Shown: in pieces, positions 17,447 to 24,468 of the stretch | Layout: every line of letters starts with the position of its first letter | Position numbering within the stretch: position 1 is the first letter of the stretch | Source: Candidatus Nitrosopumilus sp. | Lineage (GTDB): Archaea; Thermoproteota; Nitrososphaeria; Nitrososphaerales; Nitrosopumilaceae | DNA length: 47,001 bases | Reading direction: 5' to 3' | Assembly (NCBI GenBank): GCA_028377625.1 | Contig: JAONKT010000003.1 | Coordinates: 1-47,001, forward strand | Notes under the pieces: generated by a model | Databases searched by the model: none | Told to the model about the DNA's origin: nothing | What the model saw: the letters and a program-made list of their open reading frames with translations, nothing else | Program-made: the position numbers and the translations under genes

Positions 17447-17767
17447 ATGGCTTCAATTATTTTATTGGCAATCATTATTGCTGTTGCTGTTGCATTACTA
17501 GGTTCTGTATTGATACAATCTATCACTCCGATCAATAATATCATTTTATCACCCTTAGAAAAAAAATGTCAAGAAATTGCTAATGAAGGTTACAAAATTC
17601 ATACACTTTACCCTACTTCAAATCCTGATGAACTTTTAGAGAATGATATGAAAAGATTGTTGTATATCGATGATTTGTGGATGAAAGAATGTGTTTCTGT
17701 TTTACCTACCGAATCTATCTTTAGTATTATAAATAATGTTGATAGAGATTTTTCTTATGGTGAATAA
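17447..17767 (+). CDS. Small single-pass membrane protein, 106 aa
   Basis: I use the ATG at 17447, four codons into the listed TTG ORF, because TATA-like TCTAATTTATTG lies about 25 bases before it. The protein is one N-terminal hydrophobic segment (ASIILLAIIIAVAVALLGSVLI) followed by about 80 soluble residues rich in Glu, Asp and Leu with two cysteines (KKCQEIANEG and MKECVSV). The signal-anchor shape means the soluble part should face outward. No family recognised. The stop touches the thiL stop on the other strand with no gap. Confidence 0.65.
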   Translation: MASIILLAIIIAVAVALLGSVLIQSITPINNIILSPLEKKCQEIANEGYKIHTLYPTSNPDELLENDMKRLLYIDDLWMKECVSVLPTESIFSIINNVDRDFSYGE

Positions 17768-18718
17768 TTATTTGAAATGTTTCCATCCTAAATCTTTCAA
17801 TATTGTTTTTTGTCCTTTATTATCTAGATGTACTCCTTTTCCTAATGTTACATAACCAATTTCAATTATTGGTGTTTTCATTAATTTTGCATTTTTAATT
17901 ATGATTTTTTTATATTTTGATGGTATGGTAAACACAAATTCATATTCTTCACCTCCATGGAATATTGCTGAGTTTAAATTCATGTTTTGCTTTTTCATAT
18001 AAGTTTGTAAATCCTTATTTGCTGGTATTTTATTAATTATGAATTTTTTCTTACTTTGCTTTGACATTTCATTTAATGTAGTTGATAGTCCATCGCTAGA
18101 ATCCATTGATGATGTAAAATATTTTTTATTTTTTAAACCATAATCCAGTCTTGGTTTTGGATTTGTAACTGTTTTGAGAGATTTTTTTATTAAATTATTT
18201 GTTTTTTTACTGTTGTTCAATAATAAGTGTAAACCTAGAGATGTATAACCAAATGGACCTGTGGTGAATATCAAATCTCCTTTTTTGGATCCTTTTCTAG
18301 TAACAATTTTGTTTGAATTTCCAAAAATACATACGTTAAACACAATTTCTTTCCCTTCATTTGTATCCCCTCCAATCATTGAAATGTTATATTCTTTACA
18401 TGCTTTTTTAAATCCAGTTCCAATACTGTTTACTTCTTTTTTTGAAATTGATTTAGGCAAATTTATCGAAATCAGTCCATATTCTGGTTTTACTCCTTTA
18501 GATGCAAAATCACTCACACATGCAATAACGCTTTTTCGTGCTGCATCTGATAATTTCATTTTTTGTGGAATGTCTGTACTTTGTACCATGGTATCTGTTT
18601 TTGCTATAATTTTTGTTTTTCCTAACGTAAATATTTCAACATCCTCTGAAACAAATTTCTTATTTCCTAATTTTTTTTGAAAAATATTAATTATTTTACT
18701 TTCACTTAAATTCGTCAT
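17768..18718 (-). CDS. thiL: Thiamine-monophosphate kinase
   Basis: A 316-residue PurM-like ATPase that phosphorylates thiamine monophosphate to the coenzyme diphosphate. DTMVQSTDIP, ARKSVIACVSDFASKGVKPEY, SMIGGDTNEG and SSMDSSDGLSTTLNEM match ThiL ATP- and Mg-binding segments; the C-terminal HGGEEYEFVFTIP is also characteristic. The first 30 residues are shorter than in bacterial ThiL, as usual for archaea. Its start overlaps the end of the phosphohexomutase gene by 17 bases, so both are read from one message, glmM-like first. Confidence 0.88.
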   Translation of the reverse strand: MTNLSESKIINIFQKKLGNKKFVSEDVEIFTLGKTKIIAKTDTMVQSTDIPQKMKLSDAARKSVIACVSDFASKGVKPEYGLISINLPKSISKKEVNSIGTGFKKACKEYNISMIGGDTNEGKEIVFNVCIFGNSNKIVTRKGSKKGDLIFTTGPFGYTSLGLHLLLNNSKKTNNLIKKSLKTVTNPKPRLDYGLKNKKYFTSSMDSSDGLSTTLNEMSKQSKKKFIINKIPANKDLQTYMKKQNMNLNSAIFHGGEEYEFVFTIPSKYKKIIIKNAKLMKTPIIEIGYVTLGKGVHLDNKGQKTILKDLGWKHFK

Positions 18719-20000
18719 AATATTTTTTTACCCTCTCTATAGTATTACTGACTAATGTTTTACATTTTTCTTTATCATTGGATTCTCCAGAAATTCTAAT
18801 GATGTCTTCTGTGTTTGATTTTCTAATTAAAATCCATGTGTCTTCATCAATTATTGCTTTAATTCCATCACATGTATCTACTTTTGAATATTTTTTTGTT
18901 AATTCGTTTTTTATATTTTCAATAACTTTATCATGCACAATTGAATCTACTTCTATTTTTTCTCTAATTTGAAAATAATTTTTCATATAGTTAATTATTT
19001 CAGAAAATTTTGAGCTTTCTAACATTGATGATATTAAACCACTTGTAAGAATTCCTTCTCTACAAAAATTAAATTCTGGTAAAATAAATCCTCCACTGCT
19101 TCCTTCTCCGCCTGCTTGAGAATCATTTTTCAACATTTCTTCTATTACATTTGCTTCTCCCACTTTTGATCTTACAACTATTCCTCCTTTTTCTATGATG
19201 AATTTTTCAATTGATACACTTGTATCTGTGCTTAAAACAAATTTTTTGTATCCTAATTCCAATGCTTTTGCAATTCCTAACCCTAGTGTTACATCTGGAG
19301 TTTGTTTTTCCCCTTTTATGACAACTACTAAGCGATCTCCATCAAGATCAAATGCAAATCCTATTTCTTTTTCATTTGATATCTCTGTTACCTCAATTAA
19401 TTCATCTGATGTGGGATCTGGACCTCTTGAACAACCAATGAGTTCTTGATTTATGATTTCTGTATCGCATCCAATATTTTTTAATAAATTTACCACAAAA
19501 TCCTTTGCAGCTCCCCCCCCATTATCTATTATAATTTTGGGAGAATTTTCTATTTTACCTATAATTTTAGTTGCATCTTCAATGTATGTTGATTTTATTT
19601 CCTCAATTTTACCTATTTTTGATTTCACAATTTCTTGATGATTAATTATTTGGGGAAGTTCTTTTTCATTAATTCCTTTTCCGTCTAAAATGAATTTCAT
19701 TCCATTCCATTCTATTGGATTATGTGAAGATGAAATTATTATACCTGAACCGTATTTCCTTGCTTCTCTAAATATTACTGGAGTTGGTACCATTCCTAAA
19801 TCAAAAACATCTATTCCGTTTTTCATTAAAACTGCGCTTACTGTTTCTTGAATTATTTTACCTGAAGGTCTTGTATCTCTTCCAATAACACATTTTTGTG
19901 ATTTAATTAATGATGAAAAATTATTTGTAAACTCAATTATGTCTTTTAGGTTAAGATCTTGCCCAAATATACCTCTAATACCTGAAATTGTTTTTTTCAA
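18702..20000 (-). CDS. Phosphohexomutase (phosphoglucosamine/phosphomannomutase family)
   Basis: A 432-residue alpha-D-phosphohexomutase. The four family loops are visible: the N-terminal SGIRGIFG, the phosphoserine loop GIIISSSHNPIEWNG, the metal loop FDLDGDRLVV, and the sugar loop GEGSSGGFI, with a phosphate loop near RISGESND at the end. The GEGSSG variant leans to phosphoglucosamine mutase (GlmM), but the motifs do not exclude phosphomannomutase. It should supply sugar phosphates for N-glycans or cell-surface sugars. The start is a TTG (MKKTISG); the 53-base gap to tRNA-Thr must hold promoters for both. Confidence 0.88.
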   Translation of the reverse strand: MKKTISGIRGIFGQDLNLKDIIEFTNNFSSLIKSQKCVIGRDTRPSGKIIQETVSAVLMKNGIDVFDLGMVPTPVIFREARKYGSGIIISSSHNPIEWNGMKFILDGKGINEKELPQIINHQEIVKSKIGKIEEIKSTYIEDATKIIGKIENSPKIIIDNGGGAAKDFVVNLLKNIGCDTEIINQELIGCSRGPDPTSDELIEVTEISNEKEIGFAFDLDGDRLVVVIKGEKQTPDVTLGLGIAKALELGYKKFVLSTDTSVSIEKFIIEKGGIVVRSKVGEANVIEEMLKNDSQAGGEGSSGGFILPEFNFCREGILTSGLISSMLESSKFSEIINYMKNYFQIREKIEVDSIVHDKVIENIKNELTKKYSKVDTCDGIKAIIDEDTWILIRKSNTEDIIRISGESNDKEKCKTLVSNTIERVKKYYDEFK

Positions 20001-20019
20001 TTACCCAAACTCTGAAAGG

Positions 20020-20034
20020 CTTTTTATTAACTCT
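20020..20034 (+). promoter_or_regulatory. TATA-like element for tRNA-Thr
   Basis: GCTTTTTATTAACTC lies about 25-30 bases before the mature 5' end of tRNA-Thr, the expected distance for an archaeal TATA box. No other AT-rich element fits between the tRNA and the divergent phosphohexomutase gene. Confidence 0.5.
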
Positions 20035-20053
20035 GATGGATTTATCCAATCGT

Positions 20054-20127
20054 GCCTTGGTAGCTCAGCCTGGTAGAGCACCTGATTCGTAATCAGTAGG
20101 TCGCGGGTTCAGATCCCGTTCAAGGCT
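20054..20127 (+). tRNA. tRNA-Thr (anticodon CGT)
   Basis: A full cloverleaf: acceptor GCCTTGG with TCAAGGC (one G-U), D arm AGCTCAGCCTGGTAGAGC, anticodon loop TTCGTAA giving CGT at 34-36, and T arm GCGGGTTCAGATCCCGT. The discriminator is U, usual for archaeal tRNA-Thr. No intron, and CCA is not encoded. It reads the rare ACG codon. Confidence 0.95.
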
Positions 20128-20173
20128 TTCATTTTATGTTAAATTTTTAAAATTATTTGAAAAGGATTATGTG

Positions 20174-20251
20174 TTATTCGTCTAGGGTTTCAATGTCTAA
20201 TTCAAGTTCTTTACCTAAACCTATCCACCATTGTTTTGTTTGTTCTGTCAT
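20174..20251 (-). CDS. Possible 25-residue microprotein
   Basis: Below the ORF-track cut-off. The minus strand reads ATG then MTEQTKQWWIGLGKELELDI and a short acidic end before TAA. A paired Trp (QWW) with an amphipathic charged pattern is unusual for random AT-rich sequence, and the 210-base gap between tRNA-Thr and the next gene is otherwise empty. The codons upstream remain open for only ten residues. A real gene is plausible but unproven; it could also be a chance frame. Confidence 0.4.
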   Translation of the reverse strand: MTEQTKQWWIGLGKELELDIETLDE

Positions 20252-20338
20252 ATCCCTTTTACTTTCTTGAAATGCTCCTTAATAGATCTGTCGGTTCATA
20301 AATAATTGATCATCTGATAATTTTTTGTAAAATTATTT

Positions 20339-20527
20339 TTACTCTTGACCTGCTTGTTTTCTTTTTCTTTTCCTGTACATGATTATGATTAGAGTTCCTC
20401 CTGCACATCCCCAAAAGTATGGATTACTTGCTCCTATTGGAATTCCAATTGATTGAAGTGCTCCCACAAATGACAAAATCATTATTGCTACAAGTCCTAA
20501 TCCTATCATTTCTAGCATTTTTATCAT
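20339..20527 (-). CDS. Small two-pass membrane protein, 62 aa
   Basis: The listed ORF is longer, but the first 32 residues would overlap the divergent promoter region. Starting at the internal ATG (MIKMLEMIGLG) gives a tidy two-segment protein: IGLGLVAIMILSFVGAL and NPYFWGCAGGTLIIIMY, with a very basic tail RKRKRKQ that should lie inside. A TATATC element about 35 bases upstream fits. No family recognised. It is divergent from another small two-segment membrane protein with a basic tail. Confidence 0.6.
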   Translation of the reverse strand: MIKMLEMIGLGLVAIMILSFVGALQSIGIPIGASNPYFWGCAGGTLIIIMYRKRKRKQAGQE

Positions 20528-20588
20528 AGTTTTTCTATCTTCTTCTCTAGAATCAAAAAGATATATGGTTTTGTAAAATAGGTTATAC

Positions 20589-20804
20589 ATGGATAAGTAT
20601 CTAACAATCATCTTAATTTTCATGGTTGTAGGAGTTCCTATTGCTTGGGTTTCACCAATGACTGGAGAAATACGTGATCCTCCTCTTTACGTTCTATTCT
20701 ATGGTTCTATCGGCGGAATTATCTTCATTCTTTTCTATAGTGGTTACAAAGATAAGAAAGAGCGAGAAAAAATTAATGCAAAACGAAAAAGATCTAAAAA
20801 ATAA
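20589..20804 (+). CDS. Small two-pass membrane protein, 71 aa
   Basis: Two hydrophobic segments, LTIILIFMVVGVPIAWV and LYVLFYGSIGGIIFILFY, joined by a short loop with SPMTGEIRDPP and followed by a strongly basic lysine/arginine tail (KDKKEREKINAKRKRSKK) that should face the cytoplasm. No family recognised. A TATA-like TTTTGTAAAATAGG precedes the ATG by about 15-20 bases. It is convergent with the winged-helix regulator three bases away, and divergent from a protein of the same architecture. Confidence 0.7.
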   Translation: MDKYLTIILIFMVVGVPIAWVSPMTGEIRDPPLYVLFYGSIGGIIFILFYSGYKDKKEREKINAKRKRSKK

Positions 20805-20807
20805 ATT

Positions 20808-21089
20808 TTAAAGTTCTAATCCAAATGATTCTGCGATACTTGAAAAGTTAACGTATGAATCCAAATATTGTCTTCCTTTGGAAGTAATGACAAAAGTGTT
20901 TTTTCCATCATATTCAATTTTGTTAATCAAACCTGCTCCTGTTAAATTTTCTAGAAATTTAGATAATCTTGAATGTGATAAATTTGCTTTTGTTAGAAGG
21001 GATGTTGTTTTGATACCTTCTTGACCTGATAATTGGGTAACAGTCAATAGATCTGCAACAATTTGCATACTAGTTCTATAAGTTACCAT
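20808..21089 (-). CDS. Winged-helix transcriptional regulator (paralogue 1)
   Basis: A 93-residue regulator. After YRTSMQIVADLLTVTQ comes a helix-turn-helix (IKTTSLLTKANLSHSRLSKFLENLTGAGLI) and a wing (GKNTFVITSKGRQYLDSY). I begin at the second ATG (MVTYRTSM) because it aligns with the start of the paralogue at 28 kb; the listed ORF is three codons longer. The whole protein aligns end to end with that paralogue, including the LSHSRLSKFL recognition helix and the FGLEL end. It is the single-domain type expanded in this phylum. It likely binds DNA as a dimer; targets are unknown. Confidence 0.85.
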   Translation of the reverse strand: MVTYRTSMQIVADLLTVTQLSGQEGIKTTSLLTKANLSHSRLSKFLENLTGAGLINKIEYDGKNTFVITSKGRQYLDSYVNFSSIAESFGLEL

Positions 21090-21173
21090 GACGTCCATAG
21101 TTTCAAACTCAGATATAAGGGTATTACCATAAATTCAGATCAGATAAATAAGCTTCAACTATATTTTGGTACA

Positions 21174-21758
21174 ATGTCCTCTCAATCTCCAATTCCATGG
21201 TTTGATGACTTTGTAGGTGTTGCGTATAGGTATTTTGATCTTAGGATGAATGTTGTTCCATTAATTACTGATAGAAAACAATCTGCCTCTCTTTGGCATG
21301 ACTCTATTCATTGGTGGGTTGATCCATCAATTAAAATTCGATTTGTAGAAATGGAAAATGATTATTGGTTCATTATGGGTTCTGATTCTCAAAAACCTGA
21401 TACTAATCTATCTTTTTTTAAAATATTACCAAAGTCGGAACACTATGAGCGATTTAAAGCTGGTCATGGTGGTGAAGCATATCTTCGCTTAGGTACGTAT
21501 ATAGAAAAATCTCTTAGTGATGCGAAAAAAAATGATTTGTGCACTTGTAATCATAAGGCTGAAGATCATGATGAAGGTGATGATGATGTGTGTTTATTCA
21601 ATGATTGTAGTTGTAAAACCTTTTACAGTTACCAGGTGAATCTTTTAAAAAGAAAAAAAACAATAACAAATATTAAATTTTTAGAGGAAAAAGATGTAAA
21701 AGATGATCCTTTAGCTTGGAATTGCTTTAATGTAAATAAATATTCAAAACCTGAATAA
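21174..21758 (+). CDS. Hypothetical protein with CxCxH...CxC metal-binding insert
   Basis: The listed ORF is too long at the 5' end; the ATG at 21174 (MSSQSPIPWFDDF) starts a 194-residue protein and leaves room for a promoter before it. The N-terminal 110 residues are rich in Trp, Asp and His (WHDSIHWWVDPSIKIRF). Then comes a tight Cys/His cluster, LCTCNHKAEDHDE followed by VCLFNDCSCKTF, with spacing CxCxHx4H and Cx4CxC. I expect it to bind zinc or another metal. No catalytic fold recognised. It ends three bases from the convergent zinc-finger gene. Confidence 0.75.
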   Translation: MSSQSPIPWFDDFVGVAYRYFDLRMNVVPLITDRKQSASLWHDSIHWWVDPSIKIRFVEMENDYWFIMGSDSQKPDTNLSFFKILPKSEHYERFKAGHGGEAYLRLGTYIEKSLSDAKKNDLCTCNHKAEDHDEGDDDVCLFNDCSCKTFYSYQVNLLKRKKTITNIKFLEEKDVKDDPLAWNCFNVNKYSKPE

Positions 21759-21760
21759 AA

Positions 21761-21964
21761 TTAATCTAAATCTAAGTTTACTCTAGTGTGTTCTCCAGGA
21801 TAAAATTCATGAACTTTTTTTGAATAACATTTTCCGCACATAGTTCCTTTAATCCCCCACTCTTCCATTGGATTGTAGCGCAGTTCAATTTTTCCATTAC
21901 AAACTACACATTTTTCTTTTAATCCCAAGATATTTTTTCTATTTTTTATCGATATAAAAAACAA
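21761..21964 (-). CDS. Small zinc-finger protein, 67 aa
   Basis: A short protein with two CxxC knuckles, EKCVVCNGKIELRY and TMCGKCYSKKVHEFY, 25 residues apart, forming one four-cysteine zinc site. The first 15 residues (MFFISIKNRKNILGL) are not conserved in look, and a start at the internal TTG before LKEKC is possible. The C-terminus EHTRVNLDLD is acidic. Partner and function unknown. It is separated from the AIPR gene upstream by the hairpin described at 22.0 kb. Confidence 0.7.
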   Translation of the reverse strand: MFFISIKNRKNILGLKEKCVVCNGKIELRYNPMEEWGIKGTMCGKCYSKKVHEFYPGEHTRVNLDLD

Positions 21965-22023
21965 TCTAGATTAATCCTAACTGAGAAAATTATGTTAAAT
22001 AATACTTATTTCTGATAAAATCA

Positions 22024-22083
22024 GGTAGCTAGTTTAACCAATGTAAACCTCCTGCAAGATTTTTACTTGGTTGAACTACTGCC
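22024..22083. repeat. Long imperfect inverted repeat (23-bp hairpin) next to the AIPR stop
   Basis: GGTAGCTAGTTTAACCAA (22024-22041) then TGTAAA pairs with TTTACTTGGTTGAACTAC (22062-22079) then TGCC. The result is 23 base pairs with two G-U pairs and two one-base bulges, closed by a 14-base loop CCTCCTGCAAGATT. On the plus strand it is followed at once by TTTTT, like an intrinsic terminator. On the minus strand it begins seven bases after the AIPR stop and is followed by a second small palindrome CTGATTTTATCAG. The hairpin is far stronger than anything in the neighbouring gaps. Confidence 0.8.
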
Positions 22084-22090
22084 TTTTTAA

Positions 22091-23842
22091 TTAAAATAAA
22101 CTATTTGCTATCTTTTTTAATGCTATTATTTCATCTTCTTCTTGTCTAATTTTCTTATCTATTACTCGAAGCATTGAATCATTCCAAACATGTTGGGAGA
22201 AAAAATTATGTTTTGTGTTGGCCAATTCAATTTCATCATCAACTACTGTGTCTTCTAAAAATTTTGTCACAATTACATCTGTAATTTTTAAAATTCTATT
22301 ATTTAGCTTAAAACTACGAAATATGGGTTCCAATTTTCTAATATCTGATTTAAAATCTCCTTTGGATTCTAGAATTTTTTTGTGTAATATTCTAAAATAA
22401 ACTGCTACAAAGAATAATGTTGCATAACGTTTTGTTTTATGACCTCCTTGTTTTCCATATTTTAGTGATTTTTTTGCAAATTCTTTTACAAGATATGGAT
22501 ACAGTATAACCCTATAATCGTCTTTGAGATTTTCATTAAAGATTTGATCATATTTACTTCCTCGTGGAAGAAATTGAGATGGCGAACTGTATGATTCAGT
22601 TGGTCTTTGTTCAATACCTGCTACTAGTGATTGAATTGCATCTTTGGCAACAATGACTTTTTTATGATTATCTGGAAGATAGTTATTGTAATCTGTATCT
22701 CCGTTGTATTCTAATTGTTTTGACTTTGTTTTTGTATCAAATGAACCTGCTTGAATTTCATAAAAATAACCAGAATTTTTTAATTGCGATTTAATTGATT
22801 TGTGAAAGTCCATTAGTGAAACTAAATCTTTTCCTCTAACTGAATTTTGAGAATTTCTATATTTTGTAATATTATTTTGTTCTTGTTCATCATCAGCTTT
22901 GATTATAGTTACTGTCATTGATCCATCCATATTTTTTGTTCTCTTTGAATGATCTAAAATTGAATTTGATGTTTGTGCACCATTAACAATTTGTGGAGCA
23001 AATAATTCTATCATGTTTTCTCCTAGTTCTGTAAAATCACTAACTACTATTGTGATTCCATTATTATAAAAAAAGAATTTTCCTGGATTTGTTTGTAAAG
23101 TATCTCGTAATCCTTTGTTGACTGTAGTTTTAAATTGCATCCACTGTCTGATATTTGATTCAAAAACATAGTCTCTATTTTTACTTACAAAATCTGTTAA
23201 TTCACGTAGTTTTAAAATTCCTAGAATAGTATTTTCATGTCTAAGCATTCTTTCAAGTTTTATGGATGATTTTTTTCCTGCAGCTGGTTTTTTTATTCTA
23301 TCCCATAATCTTTGAATTATTTTCTCTTCATCTATGATTTCTACTACTTCATCTTGATAATCGACTTTTTGATCAGTAACATAACAACATTTTATTTTTA
23401 AATTTTTTTCTTTAATTTTTGTAACGAGTTGGGCTAATTCTGGTCTCATTTTTGTTATATCTTTTGTAAGTAATCTCTTTGCATCTTCTTTGAATTTTGC
23501 AATTGCTTCAAGTGAATGTGATGTACCATATTTTGATTGAAATAATCTAACTGTATTATCTGAAAAGTCTACTGGTAAATATGCATCAATTCCTAGATCA
23601 TTTGCTCCATCTACTATTGCATCAGCTGCATCATCTTCTGTAGCCTCAAATACTCTTGTTAAAATCCATTGAAGGAAATTATTTCCTTTCTCTACTTCAT
23701 TTTTTGAATCTTGTGCATAATCGGATATACTTTCTCTGATATTTTCTGCAAAACCTTCTAGAGGAGGACTAGAATTTTTTTCTACTAATAGCGCCTGTGA
23801 TCCTGGTATGTATTCTAATAGACCATTTGGATTTTGTGACAT
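22091..23842 (-). CDS. AIPR-family (abortive infection phage resistance) protein
   Basis: A 583-residue protein with the AIPR core at about residues 230-480: FFYNNGITIVVSDF, the signature PQIVNGAQTSNSIL, then NITKYRNSQNSVRGKDLVS. The N-terminal 130 residues contain ANDLGIDAYLPVDF and VRLFQSKYGTS, a D-x-G-I-D...Q-x-K arrangement as in Mrr-like PD-(D/E)xK nuclease folds. AIPR proteins were described in Lactococcus abortive infection and are found near restriction-modification genes. No methylase, toxin or CRISPR gene is beside it here; it is a solitary gene on the minus strand. Antiviral function is inference from the family. Confidence 0.85.
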   Translation of the reverse strand: MSQNPNGLLEYIPGSQALLVEKNSSPPLEGFAENIRESISDYAQDSKNEVEKGNNFLQWILTRVFEATEDDAADAIVDGANDLGIDAYLPVDFSDNTVRLFQSKYGTSHSLEAIAKFKEDAKRLLTKDITKMRPELAQLVTKIKEKNLKIKCCYVTDQKVDYQDEVVEIIDEEKIIQRLWDRIKKPAAGKKSSIKLERMLRHENTILGILKLRELTDFVSKNRDYVFESNIRQWMQFKTTVNKGLRDTLQTNPGKFFFYNNGITIVVSDFTELGENMIELFAPQIVNGAQTSNSILDHSKRTKNMDGSMTVTIIKADDEQEQNNITKYRNSQNSVRGKDLVSLMDFHKSIKSQLKNSGYFYEIQAGSFDTKTKSKQLEYNGDTDYNNYLPDNHKKVIVAKDAIQSLVAGIEQRPTESYSSPSQFLPRGSKYDQIFNENLKDDYRVILYPYLVKEFAKKSLKYGKQGGHKTKRYATLFFVAVYFRILHKKILESKGDFKSDIRKLEPIFRSFKLNNRILKITDVIVTKFLEDTVVDDEIELANTKHNFFSQHVWNDSMLRVIDKKIRQEEDEIIALKKIANSLF

Positions 23843-23949
23843 TAATTTTTGTAATGTATTATATATTTAGAGAATTAGGTAATTGTGTAATAACTCTCTA
23901 ACGGATGTGAAATGAAATAATAAAAAAAATAACTATAATCGCAATAATT

Positions 23950-24357
23950 TTGGTAATATCTGTGTCAATTATTGGTTTATCTTTATCTGGTATGGTTTTT
24001 GAAATATCAAATCCTAACGAAAAAAATTCTGAAGAAATTAATTTGCAAAATGATTTCCTAATTCCACCTGATGTTGTAATACCTATGAAAGTATCTCGTC
24101 CAGGATGTGATATTGAGGACATTTGTTATATTCCATCCAACATTATTGTTGAAAAAGGAAAATCTGTTACATGGTTGAATGAAGATTCTTCTTTTCACAG
24201 TGTTACTTCTGGATTTTATCCTGAACCGAGTGGACTTTTTGATAGTGGTCATTTAGATCCGTATCAGTCCTATACATTATCTTTTGATGAAATTGGTACA
24301 TACGATTACTTTTGCACATTACATCCTTGGATGTTCGCTCAGGTAATTGTAGAATAA
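23950..24357 (+). CDS. Cupredoxin (plastocyanin-like), apparent frameshift at the signal peptide
   Basis: The C-terminal 90 residues are a blue copper domain: NIIVEKGKSVTWLNEDSSFHSVTSG carries the first His ligand, and YFCTLHPWM has the Cys-x2-His-x2-Met of a type 1 site. Such exported copper proteins are abundant in ammonia-oxidising archaea, where they may carry electrons. The listed start is a TTG inside the signal peptide (MVISVSIIGLSLSG). Upstream the same frame reads IIKKITIIAIIL, an ideal start of a signal peptide, but without ATG. The nearest ATG (23912) is one base out of frame and stops at once. See the findings. tRNA-Cys begins at the next base on the other strand. Confidence 0.82.
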   Translation: MVISVSIIGLSLSGMVFEISNPNEKNSEEINLQNDFLIPPDVVIPMKVSRPGCDIEDICYIPSNIIVEKGKSVTWLNEDSSFHSVTSGFYPEPSGLFDSGHLDPYQSYTLSFDEIGTYDYFCTLHPWMFAQVIVE

Positions 24358-24429
24358 AGGTACCCGAGGGAGTCGAACCCCCTTGTATAAGCTTTGCAGG
24401 CTCACGCATAACCGTTCTGCCAGAGTACC
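24358..24429 (-). tRNA. tRNA-Cys (anticodon GCA)
   Basis: On the minus strand: acceptor GGTACTC with GGGTACC (one U-G), D arm TGGCAGAACGGTTATGC, anticodon arm TGAGC-CTGCAAA-GCTTA giving GCA, and T arm GGGGGTTCGACTCCCTC. Discriminator U, as expected for tRNA-Cys; CCA not encoded. The discriminator base lies directly next to the stop codon of the converging cupredoxin. The ORF listed on the minus strand at 24203-24454 is spurious and runs through this tRNA. Confidence 0.95.
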
Positions 24430-24468
24430 GTTTTGAAAAACACGAAATGAACAATTAAACTCTTTAGA

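Noticed and set aside
22025-22086. Possible small peptide KKAVVQPSKNLAGGLHWLN read from the hairpin on the minus strand
   Set aside because: The frame has no ATG and an upstream stop; the bases are better explained by the inverted repeat.
24203-24454. Minus-strand ORF of 83 aa
   Set aside because: It runs through tRNA-Cys and the antisense of the cupredoxin gene, so it is not a gene.
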